From AP-15 sp963845735 (GTDB taxonomy: Bacteria; Pseudomonadota; Alphaproteobacteria; ATCC43930; CGMCC-115725): a stretch of 64,000 bases of DNA. This document shows positions 8,300 through 16,820 of the stretch, one piece after another. The stretch is from the NCBI GenBank assembly GCA_963845735.1, contig CAWJTR010000018.1:231930-295929 (forward strand), written 5' to 3'. Each line of letters begins with the position of its first letter. The first letter of the stretch is position 1. The notes below the pieces were generated by a model. It searched no databases. It worked only from the letters and a program-made list of their open reading frames with translations, and was not told where the DNA came from. The position numbers were made by a program, and so were the translations under genes.

Positions 8300-9531
8300 C
8301 CTGGCTGGTCCTTTTCGCGCTCGCCGCGCTGGCCTCCTGCGTTCCGCCGCCGATGGTACCGGCGCCGGTCGTCACCCCGCAACCACCCTACGGCCCGCCC
8401 ACCGCGCCGCCCGCGCCGCCGAAGCCTGCGGGACCGGCCGGGCCCGCAAAAGTTGCCCTGCTGGTGCCGCTGTCGGGCCCCAACGCCGGGCTCGGACACG
8501 CGATCCTCAATGCCGCGCAGCTGGCGCTGTTCGAAACCGGTGGGGACCAGTTGACCCTGGTTCCGCGTGACACCAAAGGGACCACGGCGGGCGCCGCCGA
8601 CGCCGCGCGGTCGGCGGTTGGCGAGGGCGTTGGCCTGATCCTCGGCCCATTGCTCGCGGCAGAAGTCGAGGCGGTGAAGCCGATTGCCCACGATGCTCAC
8701 CTCAACATCATCGCCTTTTCGACGGTAACCGACCTCGCCGGCGGCAATACGTTTTTGATGGGCTTCCTACCGCGGCAGGAAGTGGTGCGCGAGATCGCCT
8801 ATGCACGTCAGCGCGCGATCGCTCGGTTCGCGGCCTTGGCTCCCGATACAGCCTACGGGCATCTGATGGCCGACGCGTTGCGCGACACGGTGTCGGCGAC
8901 CGGCGGGACGGTCGCGAATATCGTGTTTTACGACCCACGAACCGGCGATGTTTCGGCTGCGATCCAGCGCCTGCTGCCGGGCAGCGCCGCGCCGCCGAGC
9001 GGCGACCCGGCGGCACCGGATCAGGCCATCCCCGCGGCGCCGGCGGTGCCGAGCTTTGACGCGCTGCTGCTGCCGGAAGGCGGGAGCCAGCTGAAAGACA
9101 TCGTCCGCGCGCTATCGACGGCCGGGCTCGACACCAAGGCCACCCGCCTGCTCGGCAGCGGGCTGTGGGACGTCCCCGACATTGGCAATGAGCCGGCGCT
9201 CGACGGCGGTTGGTTCGCCGCCTCGCCGCCCGAGGCGCGGCGCGATTTTGAGCAGCGCTATCGCGCCACCTACGGTAGTGAGCCGCCGCGGCTGGCTTCC
9301 CTCGGCTATGACGCCGCCGCGCTGGCTGCGGTGCTGGCCCGCGGCGAGCGCGGCCCGCCCTTCTCGCGCGAGGCGATCCTTGACCCGAACGGGTTCAGCG
9401 GCGTTGACGGCCTGTTCCGCTTCACCCCCGAGGGGCTGGTTCAGCGCAGCCTCGCCGTGCTCGAAGTCGAGCCCCAGGGCAATGTCGTCGTCAGCCCGGC
9501 GCCGCAGAGCTTTCACGACCTCGGCTACTGA
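8260..9531 (+). CDS. penicillin-binding protein activator (LpoA/LppC-like lipoprotein)
   Basis: Outer-membrane lipoprotein with a periplasmic type-1 substrate-binding fold, expected to activate a class A penicillin-binding protein. A signal with lipobox LAALASC is followed by a long Pro-rich linker and then the binding-protein core starting KVALLVPLSGPNAGLG, with GLILGPLLAAEV and LLGSGLWDVP typical of the family. No ATG is available; the start is TTG 8260 or GTG 8266. The gene diverges from rsmI, as in many alphaproteobacteria. Confidence 0.88.
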   Translation: MPVPRWCFPRFASPWLVLFALAALASCVPPPMVPAPVVTPQPPYGPPTAPPAPPKPAGPAGPAKVALLVPLSGPNAGLGHAILNAAQLALFETGGDQLTLVPRDTKGTTAGAADAARSAVGEGVGLILGPLLAAEVEAVKPIAHDAHLNIIAFSTVTDLAGGNTFLMGFLPRQEVVREIAYARQRAIARFAALAPDTAYGHLMADALRDTVSATGGTVANIVFYDPRTGDVSAAIQRLLPGSAAPPSGDPAAPDQAIPAAPAVPSFDALLLPEGGSQLKDIVRALSTAGLDTKATRLLGSGLWDVPDIGNEPALDGGWFAASPPEARRDFEQRYRATYGSEPPRLASLGYDAAALAAVLARGERGPPFSREAILDPNGFSGVDGLFRFTPEGLVQRSLAVLEVEPQGNVVVSPAPQSFHDLGY

Positions 9532-9719
9532 GCTAGGCCCGGCGCCGGAGAATGGTTGTAGATCTCCGTCGGGGGACCCATTTGAAAGCAATCGTGTTTC
9601 GATAAGGGCATGGCCCCGCCGGTAAGCTTGCGAGCAACCGAACAGCGCTTCCCCAAATTGAGATGTGATCTGATCCGGCGAGAGCGTCGGACCAGAATTT
9701 TTCTTGTTAAGGAAGCTCT

Positions 9720-9926
9720 ATGAGTATCGGTACTGTGAAGTGGTTTAACACGCAAAAGGGCTACGGGTTTATCGAGCCGGAGGACGGTTCGAAGGACGTG
9801 TTCGTCCATATCTCGGCGGTCGAGCGGTCAGGTCTCGGGAACCTGCACGAGGGGCAGAAGGTCAGCTATCAGCTCGAGCGCGGCCAGCAGGGTAAGACCT
9901 CGGCGGTCGACCTGCACGCGGCATAA
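9720..9926 (+). CDS. cold-shock domain protein
   Basis: 68-aa single cold-shock domain with both RNA-binding motifs: RNP1 as KGYGFIEP and RNP2 as VFVHISAV. It binds single-stranded RNA/DNA and acts as an RNA chaperone. The Shine-Dalgarno AAGGAAG sits just upstream of the ATG. About 190 bp separate it from the preceding gene; a structured, temperature-sensitive leader is common for this family and could lie here. A strong hairpin follows the stop. Confidence 0.96.
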   Translation: MSIGTVKWFNTQKGYGFIEPEDGSKDVFVHISAVERSGLGNLHEGQKVSYQLERGQQGKTSAVDLHAA

Positions 9927-9932
9927 GATGAG

Positions 9933-9962
9933 CGCCGACGCCGCCGCTCGGCGGCGTCGGCG
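9933..9962 (+). terminator. strong hairpin after the cold-shock gene
   Basis: A perfect 13-bp GC stem (CGCCGACGCCGCC / GGCGGCGTCGGCG) closes a GCTC loop 7 bp after the stop codon. No T-tract follows, so it may pause or protect the transcript rather than act as a classical intrinsic terminator. Confidence 0.7.
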
Positions 9963-10000
9963 GGCCCGCTAGGCCGGGAGATCGAGCTGGGGAGAAAGGC

Positions 10001-10195
10001 ATGTCACAACACAAATTCCGCGTCGGGCAAGCAGTGGAGTTTTCTCCCGACCCGGGTGTCGATCGTCTGAGCAGAGGCCGCTATACGATCGTTCGTCTGC
10101 TCCCGCTGGAAGGAAACACGCCGCAATACCGGATCAAGAGCGCGGCCGACGGGCACGAGCGGATGGTCCGAGAGAGCCAAATAGGCCCCCGATAA
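10001..10195 (+). CDS. small conserved hypothetical protein
   Basis: 64-aa soluble protein beginning MSQHKFRVGQAVEF, with a central YTIVRLLP strand and a YRIKS...ERMVRESQI C-terminus. The pattern resembles small SH3-like or KOW-like beta-barrels common in alphaproteobacteria (FxxGQxV...YxIVRLLP). A purine-rich Shine-Dalgarno (GGGGAGAAAG) precedes the ATG. No function is assigned; it may be co-expressed with the cold-shock gene. Confidence 0.75.
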   Translation: MSQHKFRVGQAVEFSPDPGVDRLSRGRYTIVRLLPLEGNTPQYRIKSAADGHERMVRESQIGPR

Positions 10196-10355
10196 TCTGG
10201 TTTCGGCGAAAGGTCATCTGGACGCTTATCTAAACGAGCGCCAAAGCACGCTGGCGGCTCGGCCTTCCTCGGCCTCAACCGATAAGGCGTCGCGACCGGT
10301 TTGGGGCAACTCTAGTAATTGGCACGCAGCTACGGTCCCGACTTGAGGGTGCCCG

Positions 10356-10538
10356 TCAACATTGATTAGGGCTATTGAGCTCGTGTGTCTGATCCCACTG
10401 AATGCTGGATAGAAAAGACAGCCAGCGATTTGTCTCTCGCAGGGCGTTTAGGACGGAAGTCACAAACCACAGGTTGAGGCAAAGTAGAGTCAGAGTACTT
10501 AGCTCGAACCAATGGATAATTATCCAGCGGATCGTCAT
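10356..10538 (-). CDS. possible small membrane protein
   Basis: 60-codon frame starting MTIRWIIIHWFEL, with one hydrophobic helix (STLTLLCLNLWFVTSVL) and a polar C-terminus. A GGAG lies 9-12 bp upstream of the ATG. It sits alone in the otherwise empty 10196-10746 interval. No family was recognised; the codon pattern is less GC-biased than in neighbours, so it could be spurious. Confidence 0.35.
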   Translation of the reverse strand: MTIRWIIIHWFELSTLTLLCLNLWFVTSVLNALRETNRWLSFLSSIQWDQTHELNSPNQC

Positions 10539-10746
10539 GTCCCACTCCGTTGCAGTCGGTTGGCATCGCCGCGGGCAATGTCGAGGGAACGATAGGGGTT
10601 TTGCTCGACGCCGGCACACTGAGTTTTTCGCGTCGAGACCGCCGGGCTGCCCGATGGTGACGGTTTTCCCGGTTACAGAGGCTCAAAAACAGGGAATACT
10701 CTTCGACTTGCGGGGCGATCGTGCGGCGGTTCTGAGGGAGGGTTCG

Positions 10747-11571
10747 ATGCCGAGTTCTGCTCGAGTGGCGCTGATCACCGGGTGCGGCAAGCCCGTCGGC
10801 ATCGGCAATTCGACGGCGCGGGCACTGGCTGCGGCCGGGGTGACAGTCGTCGTCGCCGACGTGGTCGCGACGGGTGTGGCCAACGAGCACAATGTCCAAG
10901 GCGACATCGACGCGTCGTGGCGCGGGGTCGACGGTCTGGTCGAAGAACTCGTCCGCAGCGGGCGCACCGCGTCTTCGACCTTGGGTGACGTCAGCGTCGA
11001 GGCCGATGCCGGGCGCATGGTCGAGGACGTGCTGAGCCGCTACGGGCGGCTCGACATCCTCGTCAACAACGCCGGGGCGCCGCAGGGCGCCGATCGCAAC
11101 GAGATCGAGAATGTGCCGATCGAGGCCTGGGAGCGCACGATGGCCGTCAATGCCCGCGGTTGCTTTCTGATGTCGCGCGCCGCGGTTCCGGCGATGCGCA
11201 AGGCGCGCTGGGGCCGCATCGTCAGCGTGTCGTCGAAGGCGGCGTTCCGGCCCGGCCGCAACCGCGCGACCTATGCCGCCTCGAAGGCGGCGATCGTCGG
11301 CTTCACGAAATCTTTGGCTTTCGATCTGGCGCCGCTCGGGATCACCGTCAACGCTGTCTGTCCCGGCCCGATCCGCACCTCGCGGGCAATCAGCACCAAT
11401 CGGCGCGAATATGGCGACGACCTCGAAATCGGCTTTGCCGAACGGTCTAAGGCGATCCCGGTCGGGCGCTTCGGCAGCCCCGACGAGGTCGCGGCGATGA
11501 TCGCCTTCCTCGCCTCCGACCAAGCCGCCTTCGTCACCGGCCAAGCGATCGGCATCGACGGCGGCTGGTGA
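10747..11571 (+). CDS. SDR family oxidoreductase
   Basis: 274-aa short-chain dehydrogenase. The dinucleotide motif is atypically extended (TGCGKPVGIG, as in some 2,3-dihydrodiol or 3-oxoacyl reductase relatives), NNAG is present, the active-site YxxxK is YAASK, and the tail is GIDGGW. A GGAGG precedes the ATG at 10747. Longer upstream frames lack SDR character. The substrate is unknown. It is convergent with the MetE-like gene, 12 bp apart. Confidence 0.88.
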   Translation: MPSSARVALITGCGKPVGIGNSTARALAAAGVTVVVADVVATGVANEHNVQGDIDASWRGVDGLVEELVRSGRTASSTLGDVSVEADAGRMVEDVLSRYGRLDILVNNAGAPQGADRNEIENVPIEAWERTMAVNARGCFLMSRAAVPAMRKARWGRIVSVSSKAAFRPGRNRATYAASKAAIVGFTKSLAFDLAPLGITVNAVCPGPIRTSRAISTNRREYGDDLEIGFAERSKAIPVGRFGSPDEVAAMIAFLASDQAAFVTGQAIGIDGGW

Positions 11572-11583
11572 GGTGCATCGGCG

Positions 11584-12621
11584 CTAGCCGCCGGTCAGCT
11601 CGCGGCGAACGATGCGGGCGCCATCGGCCAATGCCCTGAGCTTGGCGAAGGCGAGGTCGCGCGGCAGGTATTTCATGCCGCAATCGGGAGCCGGGATCAG
11701 CCGCTCGGCCGGGATATGCCGGAGCGCGGCGCGGATGCGGGCGGCAACGGTTTCGGGGGTTTCGGGCTGCGGGTCACCCATGCTGATGACCCCGAAGATG
11801 ACGGTCTTGTCACCAAGGTGGTCGAGATTGCCGAGATCGAGGTTGGGCTGCGCCGCCTCGATCGAAATCTGCTGCGCCACCGTGGCAGTCAGTTCGGACA
11901 GAAACGAATAGCCGTTGGGCTTGTCGCGCGAGACATAGGCGTAACCGAAGCACAGATGTAGCGCGGTGGGGCCGGCGATGTCTTGCAATGCCCGGTTGAT
12001 CGCCGGCAAGGCCAGCCGGCGCGCTTCCTCTGGCCGGGCCTGCAGCCAAGGCTCGTCGAGCTGGATTACATCCGCCCCGGCCGCCTTCAGATCACGCACC
12101 TCGGCATTGACTGCCGCGGCATAATCCATGACCAGCTCTTCTTCGTCCTGGTAGAACTCGTTCTTGGCCTGACGCGACATCGTGAACGGGCCGGGCAGCG
12201 TAATCTTGATCGGATGGTCCGTGCTGCGCCGCAGGAACTCGACATCGCGGACCTCGACCTGACGCAGCCGCCGGATCGGGCCGACAATGCGCGGCACGAC
12301 AACGGTGCCGCTCGACCGCCCGCGCACCTCCGCCGGGTTGTCGAGATCGACCCCCGAAAGTGCGGTCGCAAAGCGGTTCGAATAGCTTTCGCGGCGGATC
12401 TCGCCATCGGTGATGATATCGATCCCGGCTTGCTCCATGTCGCGGATCGCCAGCCGGGTCGCATCGTCCTGCGCCTGTTCGAGCCACGGCTCGGACACGC
12501 GCCATAGCTCCTGCGCGCGCACCCGCACCGGCGGCAGATGGGTCAGCCGCTCGCGGTCGATCAGCCAGTCGGGCTGCGGATAGCTGCCGACCACGGTGGT
12601 CGGGAGAAGGGTTTCGGTCAT
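11584..12621 (-). CDS. cobalamin-independent methionine synthase C-terminal-domain protein
   Basis: 345-aa stand-alone protein related to the catalytic C-terminal barrel of MetE. All zinc ligands can be placed: His and Cys in LHLCFGY, Glu in IEAAQPNLDL, and Cys in PAPDCGMKYL. The DGE and QLDEPWLQ segments also match. The N-terminal MetE half, which binds polyglutamated folate, is missing, so the methyl donor may differ; such short proteins occur in degradation and methyl-transfer contexts. ATG 12621 is chosen because family similarity starts at once (LLPTTVVGSYPQP). Confidence 0.87.
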   Translation of the reverse strand: MTETLLPTTVVGSYPQPDWLIDRERLTHLPPVRVRAQELWRVSEPWLEQAQDDATRLAIRDMEQAGIDIITDGEIRRESYSNRFATALSGVDLDNPAEVRGRSSGTVVVPRIVGPIRRLRQVEVRDVEFLRRSTDHPIKITLPGPFTMSRQAKNEFYQDEEELVMDYAAAVNAEVRDLKAAGADVIQLDEPWLQARPEEARRLALPAINRALQDIAGPTALHLCFGYAYVSRDKPNGYSFLSELTATVAQQISIEAAQPNLDLGNLDHLGDKTVIFGVISMGDPQPETPETVAARIRAALRHIPAERLIPAPDCGMKYLPRDLAFAKLRALADGARIVRRELTGG

Positions 12622-12779
12622 CCTTGCCGCCTCATGCTGGGTGTGTTTTCCGTCGGCGATAGCCGAAGCCCGAGAATAGCGGTTTTCTCCTAGGCTATTG
12701 GACCTAGCCGCGCGCCCACAACGTACCTCGGTGTGCGGCTCTCGGTTGACAAAGGCCTCGATCGAGACCAGCAAAGGCG

Positions 12780-13043
12780 TTAGCCAGCGCGCCAAAGCGG
12801 CTCGAGAGCAGTTTCGACTCGCAGCCAGAGAATAGTCGGACCGTGAGGCGCACGTGAACGGCGGGCCGCGAAGTCCTCGTCTTTGGTAAGGATGGTCGCG
12901 CCTCCGGTGACGGCGTAATCCCACACCGCCGCGTCGCTGGCATTGCGTAAACCGACATCGACAACATGGCGCGCTTCGTGCCCTGCCCGGGCCGAGATAG
13001 TCTTGAGACCGGGAGGCAATTGCGCGTCGATCAGAATTTTCAG
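12780..13043 (-). CDS. DUF5615 PIN-like toxin
   Basis: Small PIN-fold protein of the DUF5615 family, usually the toxin of a DUF433/DUF5615 pair. The frame reads KILIDAQLPPGL at the N-terminus (first acidic residue Asp), HVVDVGLRNASDAAVWDYA in the middle and ILTKDEDFAARR near the end, giving the expected acidic metal site. No ATG exists. Homology reaches back to a CTG at 13043 that overlaps the antitoxin stop by 4 bp, so the usual ATGA coupling has become CTGA; TTG 13019 would cut off the first beta-strand. Confidence 0.78.
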   Translation of the reverse strand: MKILIDAQLPPGLKTISARAGHEARHVVDVGLRNASDAAVWDYAVTGGATILTKDEDFAARRSRAPHGPTILWLRVETALEPLWRAG

Positions 13044-13273
13044 CGAGTTGCGGCGACCAGAATCGGATGGTTCGCCGCTTCCGCGGCGAGCGCAAGAGCA
13101 GCCGGATATCCGCCTCTCAAGATCCGCCTCTCAAGATACGGAAAATCGGAGAGGATCTCCGCCTCGCTGACCCCGCCAGCAAGCAGATCCAGGACGTCTT
13201 TAACCCGAATCCGCATACCCCGGATGCACGGGCGGCCGCCACATTGGTCGGGATCGAACGTTATGCGATCCAT
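13040..13273 (-). CDS. DUF433 antitoxin
   Basis: 77-aa protein with the DUF433 helix-turn-helix fold: DRITFDPDQCGGRPCIRGMRIRV then DLLAGGVSEAEILSDFPYLE and a C-terminal NHPILV. It is expected to neutralise the downstream DUF5615 toxin and repress its own promoter. A 14-bp tandem duplication inside the gene alters the helix after YLER and adds residues compared with the usual YLExxDIxAAL pattern, so antitoxin function could be changed. Confidence 0.82.
   Translation of the reverse strand: MDRITFDPDQCGGRPCIRGMRIRVKDVLDLLAGGVSEAEILSDFPYLERRILRGGYPAALALAAEAANHPILVAATR
13108..13135. repeat. 14-bp perfect tandem duplication inside the DUF433 gene
   Basis: The unit ATCCGCCTCTCAAG occurs twice in succession (13108-13121 and 13122-13135). 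Fourteen is not a multiple of three, so it shifts the local frame, yet the downstream sequence (AALALAAEAANHPIL) still reads correctly; a compensating indel must exist. Confidence 0.9.
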
Positions 13274-13457
13274 GTCGCAAACCTAAACTTCACGGGCGGA
13301 TCAGTAAAGACTGCAAGGTTTCGTCGCCAACCCATGCCCCCAGTGCAATGGCACATCGAAAATGGAAAAACCAGAGACGATGGGGAGTGTCGCCACCTGC
13401 CGTCGTACCTTCGCGGGCTTAAATTCGGCAAACAAGCCAGAAAACGCCAGTGGCGGC

Positions 13458-14204
13458 TCAGGCGGCCGCGCGGACCGGCGGCGCGTTCGCGCCTCGCTCG
13501 GCGCGGATCGCCGCGAGCACTTTCGGGTAATAGACCGGCGGGATGACGCCATACCGCGCGCGGATCGTCTCGACCGGCTCGGCCAGCAGGTTCTCCCAGT
13601 CGGCCGCGAACAACCATTCCGACTGCCGGCCATGGCGATAGCCTTCGAACACTGCCCGCCGCACCGCATGGCCCGGACGCGCGCGAGAAATCCGCTGCGA
13701 GGCGACGATCGCGATCAGCGCGAAACCCTTCAGCCCGGTCTGCGCGAACGAGAACGCGGTCAGGCAGGCTTCGCCGAGCGGGTCGCGGCCGTAGCCGGTG
13801 ACGATGTGCAGCAAATCGTGCATCTCGCGGCTGCGCTCGCGGAACAGGGTCATGTCCTCGCCTGCCGGCAATTTTTCGCGGAATTGCGAGGCTTCGACCA
13901 GCCCTTCGGCCGACAGGTTTTCCGCCGCCATGAATTCATAGTACGAACGCCCGAGCGTGCCGGGCGGGAGCGCCGCAAGACTTTTCCGGTCGCTCAGCCG
14001 ATCGAATAGCTGGCGGCGCTCGGCGAGTACCGCCCGGCCGGTCTCGGTCTGGCGGAAACGCGCGAACTGGCGCAGGGAGGTCTTGCCGCGCAGTGCGTCC
14101 ATAAGCAAAAACACTTGGCGCGTGTCCTCGCGATCGCGCATCAGGCCGCGCATCGCGCGGAAGGCGGCGATTGGGTGGAGGCGGGTGCTGGTGGTTTGCG
14201 GCAT
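13458..14204 (-). CDS. Coq4 family ubiquinone biosynthesis protein
   Basis: 248-aa homologue of mitochondrial Coq4. The diagnostic zinc motif HDxxHx11E is intact (His129, Asp130, His133, Glu145). Coq4 is needed for ubiquinone assembly and has been linked to C1 decarboxylation/hydroxylation of the ring. ATG 14204 is preferred because a GAGG lies 8 bp upstream; ATG 14231 adds nine residues. The gene diverges from a TetR regulator across about 93 bp with an inverted repeat, suggesting local control. Confidence 0.88.
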   Translation of the reverse strand: MPQTTSTRLHPIAAFRAMRGLMRDREDTRQVFLLMDALRGKTSLRQFARFRQTETGRAVLAERRQLFDRLSDRKSLAALPPGTLGRSYYEFMAAENLSAEGLVEASQFREKLPAGEDMTLFRERSREMHDLLHIVTGYGRDPLGEACLTAFSFAQTGLKGFALIAIVASQRISRARPGHAVRRAVFEGYRHGRQSEWLFAADWENLLAEPVETIRARYGVIPPVYYPKVLAAIRAERGANAPPVRAAA

Positions 14205-14248
14205 AGCTTGATCCTCACGTGAGGTCGACATCGGCAGATTAGCCTTGC

Positions 14249-14262
14249 TGACAATTATGTCA
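14249..14262. promoter_or_regulatory. inverted repeat, candidate TetR operator
   Basis: TGACAATTATGTCA forms 5-bp inverted arms (TGACA/TGTCA) in the AT-rich gap between the divergent coq4-like and TetR genes, 36 bp before the regulator start. This is the expected place for an autoregulatory operator. Confidence 0.55.
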
Positions 14263-14297
14263 ATATAAAATCGGACACCGAGGGGAAACATCGGGCG

Positions 14298-14912
14298 ATG
14301 GCCGAGACGGTCAAGCGGGTCCGCCGGACGCCGGACGAGACCCGGCGGCTGATCCTCGATGCGGCGCAGGCGGCGATCGCCCGCACCGGGCCCGAAGGGC
14401 TGCGGCTGCACGACATCGCCGCCGCCGCCGGCATCTCGCATCCGCTGATCCTGCACCATTTCGGTAGCCGAGCCGGCTTGGTGCGCGCGCTGACCCGCGA
14501 GGCGATCGCCGAATTCAAGGATAAACTGGTCGCCGCGATGACCGAACGCGACTACTCGATCGAACAGCAGCTCGACCGGGTGTTCGATGCCTTCCGCAAC
14601 GGGCTGGGGCAGCGCCTGGCATGGCTGGCCACCGTCGATCCCGACGATGACCAGAGCGGCGCGACGATGATCCAGCGCGAGATCGCCGACCACCTGCACG
14701 CCCGCCGGGTTGCCACGGCGCCGCCGGGCATTACGGTGGCGCGGGAGGACAGCCAATTTCTGGTCTACCTGATCGCCACCGCCGCGCTCGGCGACGCGAT
14801 TTACGGCGCCCAGTTCCGCCGCAGCGCCGGGCTCGAGGAAGGACCCGAGACCGACAGCCGGTTCCGCGCCTGGCTCGCCGCGCTGATACGGGGTCGCACC
14901 CCGCCCCCCTAA
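14298..14912 (+). CDS. TetR family transcriptional regulator
   Basis: 204-aa one-domain-plus-ligand-domain repressor. The N-terminal HTH reads LILDAAQAAIARTG...RLHDIAAAAGISHPLILHHFGSRAGLV (about residues 18-62), typical of TetR proteins. The C-terminal helical domain is variable. It is divergent from the coq4-like gene and has an inverted repeat in the shared promoter region, so it probably controls itself and that gene. The ligand is unknown. Confidence 0.9.
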   Translation: MAETVKRVRRTPDETRRLILDAAQAAIARTGPEGLRLHDIAAAAGISHPLILHHFGSRAGLVRALTREAIAEFKDKLVAAMTERDYSIEQQLDRVFDAFRNGLGQRLAWLATVDPDDDQSGATMIQREIADHLHARRVATAPPGITVAREDSQFLVYLIATAALGDAIYGAQFRRSAGLEEGPETDSRFRAWLAALIRGRTPPP

Positions 14913-15105
14913 CTCGTGTCATCGCAAGAGATTTGAATTCATCGGCCAGTGCGTCGGGCGCGAACCGGCCGCCGACTTCCCAACCGAGATCGCCAAGCGA
15001 TTGACGACATTGCTTGGCAAGCTGTCCTCGAATGAACGGCGCTTTCGGGTTTTCACTCCGGCTGCGCCGCCGCATAGTGAGGCGCATCCAAGATGGAGGA
15101 ACCAC

Positions 15106-15507
15106 ATGGCTGACGATGGCGGGCAAGGCGAATTGTTCGACAAGGGTCTGGCGATGCGGCGGGCGGTGCTCGGCGCCGAATATGTCGACCGCTCGATCGC
15201 CAATGCCGACGCGTTCACCCAGCCCTTTCAAAAGCTCGTCACCGAATGGTGCTGGGGCGAGGTGTGGAACCGGCCCGGGCTCGACAAGAAGACCCGCAGT
15301 ATCATCAATCTGGCGATGCTGACCGCGCTCAACCGGCCGAACGAGGTGCGACTGCATGTGCGCGGCGCGCTCAACAACGGCGTCACTCGCGAAGAAATTC
15401 AGGAGGTGTTGCTGCACACGACGGTCTATTGCGGCGTCCCGGCGGCGCTCGAAAGCTTCCGCATCGCGGCCGAAGTGCTGAAGGAAGAGGACGCCAAAAA
15501 GCGGTGA
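15106..15507 (+). CDS. pcaC: 4-carboxymuconolactone decarboxylase
   Basis: 133-aa CMD-family enzyme that converts 4-carboxymuconolactone to beta-ketoadipate enol-lactone in protocatechuate breakdown. The text GEVWNRPGLDKKTRSIINLAMLT..., with LHVRGALNNGVTREEIQEVLLH and YCGVPAALE, closely matches PcaC and not the redox-active AhpD branch (no CxxC). AGATGGAGGA provides the Shine-Dalgarno. Its stop overlaps the MFS start by 4 bp (GTGA), implying a two-gene operon. The dioxygenase genes pcaGH are about 11 kb away. Confidence 0.88.
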   Translation: MADDGGQGELFDKGLAMRRAVLGAEYVDRSIANADAFTQPFQKLVTEWCWGEVWNRPGLDKKTRSIINLAMLTALNRPNEVRLHVRGALNNGVTREEIQEVLLHTTVYCGVPAALESFRIAAEVLKEEDAKKR

Positions 15508-16820
15508 TACGGGTCCGCCCGACGCGCAAGACCCTGACCGTCGCGGCGCTCGGAACAACGCAGACCCTGGCCTGGGCGTCGAGTTATTACCTGCCGGCGA
15601 TCTTGGCAGGGCCGATCGCGGCCGGGCTGCACGTATCGAAATCGCTGTTCTTCGCGTTTTTTTCCGCATCCCTGCTTCTGCAGGCGGCACTCGGGCCGGC
15701 GATCGGGCGGGCAATCGACCGCAGCGGCGGGCGCGGCGTGTTGATGTTGTCGAACCTAGTCCTCGCGGCCGGGCTCGCCTGGCTGGGCATCGCAAGTGGT
15801 GTGATCGCTCTGGCCGGCGCCTGGGCGGTGCTTGGTTTCGGCATGGCGCTGGGGCTTTACGACCCGGCCTTTGCCGCGCTGACCGCGATTTATGGCCGCG
15901 AGGCGCGCAGCGCGATTACCGGCATCACCCTGATCGCCGGGTTCGCCAGCACGGTCGGCTGGCCACTCTCGGCCTGGCTCAACGGCAGCTTCGGCTGGCG
16001 TGGCGCCTGTTTTGGCTGGGCGGCGCTTAATCTTTTGGTCTGTTTGCCGATCAACCGGTTTCTGATCCCAAAACCGGCCGCCCCGGCGCCGATCGCCGCG
16101 CCGCAACCGCTCGCACCGGTGCCGTCTAATGGTATGATAGTGCTAGCGTTTGTCTTCGGCGCGGTGGGCTTCGTGACCGGCGCGATGGCGGCGCATTTGC
16201 CATATCTGCTGGAAATGGTGGGCGCGTCGGCGACCGCGGCGATCGCCGCTTCGGCCTTGATGGGGCCGGCGCAGGTCGCAGCCCGGCTGTTCGAGTTCGG
16301 CGTCCTGAAGCGGCTGCATCCGCTGGTCTCGACCCGGATAGCGCTGGTATTGCACCCGCTCGGCGCGGCGTTGTTGGGCGTGTTCGGCGCCCCGGCGGCG
16401 GCGGCTTTTGCGATGCTGCATGGCGGCGGCAACGGATTGCTGACGATCTCGCGCGGGACCCTGCCCCTGGCGCTCTATGGCCCAGTCGGCTACGGCCGGC
16501 GTACCGGCATCATTGTCGCCCCGGCTCGGGTGACGACCGCCGCGGCCCCGTTGCTCTTCGGCCTGTTGATGAGCCGCATGGGACTCGGCGCGCTGGTGGT
16601 TTCGGCCGGGCTCAGCCTTGCCGCCCTGGGCGCGCTGTCATTGCTGCGGATACAGCCGGAAGCGGCAGGCCTGTGCGGGGCAGTTAGCACGGGAGCCTGC
16701 CAAATGACGAGTGATCGAGTTCCTTTCCTCGAAACCGATACGCATGCTCGCCGCGCCGATCTTTCGTCGGGGTGCTGCTTTGTTTGGCATCGGTCATTAA
16801 GCCTTCGGCTTTCCGGATAA
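15504..16820 (+). CDS. MFS transporter
   Basis: Inner-membrane major facilitator of 438 aa with 12 predicted helices. The N-terminus (VAALGTTQTLAWASSYYLPAIL) and the loop-2/3 region (IGRAIDRSGGRGVL) match the MFS family that accompanies aromatic-acid genes. The GTG start overlaps the pcaC stop. After LLRIQPEA the final about 45 residues are Cys/Ser/Arg-rich and unlike MFS, so the true C-terminus was probably displaced by an indel. A role in uptake of a pca-pathway substrate is inference from context. Confidence 0.8.
   Translation: MIRVRPTRKTLTVAALGTTQTLAWASSYYLPAILAGPIAAGLHVSKSLFFAFFSASLLLQAALGPAIGRAIDRSGGRGVLMLSNLVLAAGLAWLGIASGVIALAGAWAVLGFGMALGLYDPAFAALTAIYGREARSAITGITLIAGFASTVGWPLSAWLNGSFGWRGACFGWAALNLLVCLPINRFLIPKPAAPAPIAAPQPLAPVPSNGMIVLAFVFGAVGFVTGAMAAHLPYLLEMVGASATAAIAASALMGPAQVAARLFEFGVLKRLHPLVSTRIALVLHPLGAALLGVFGAPAAAAFAMLHGGGNGLLTISRGTLPLALYGPVGYGRRTGIIVAPARVTTAAAPLLFGLLMSRMGLGALVVSAGLSLAALGALSLLRIQPEAAGLCGAVSTGACQMTSDRVPFLETDTHARRADLSSGCCFVWHRSLSLRLSG

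Noticed and set aside
10402..10746. N-terminal extension of the SDR at 10747
   Set aside because: No SDR similarity before MPSSARVALITG, and a good Shine-Dalgarno sits directly upstream of ATG 10747.
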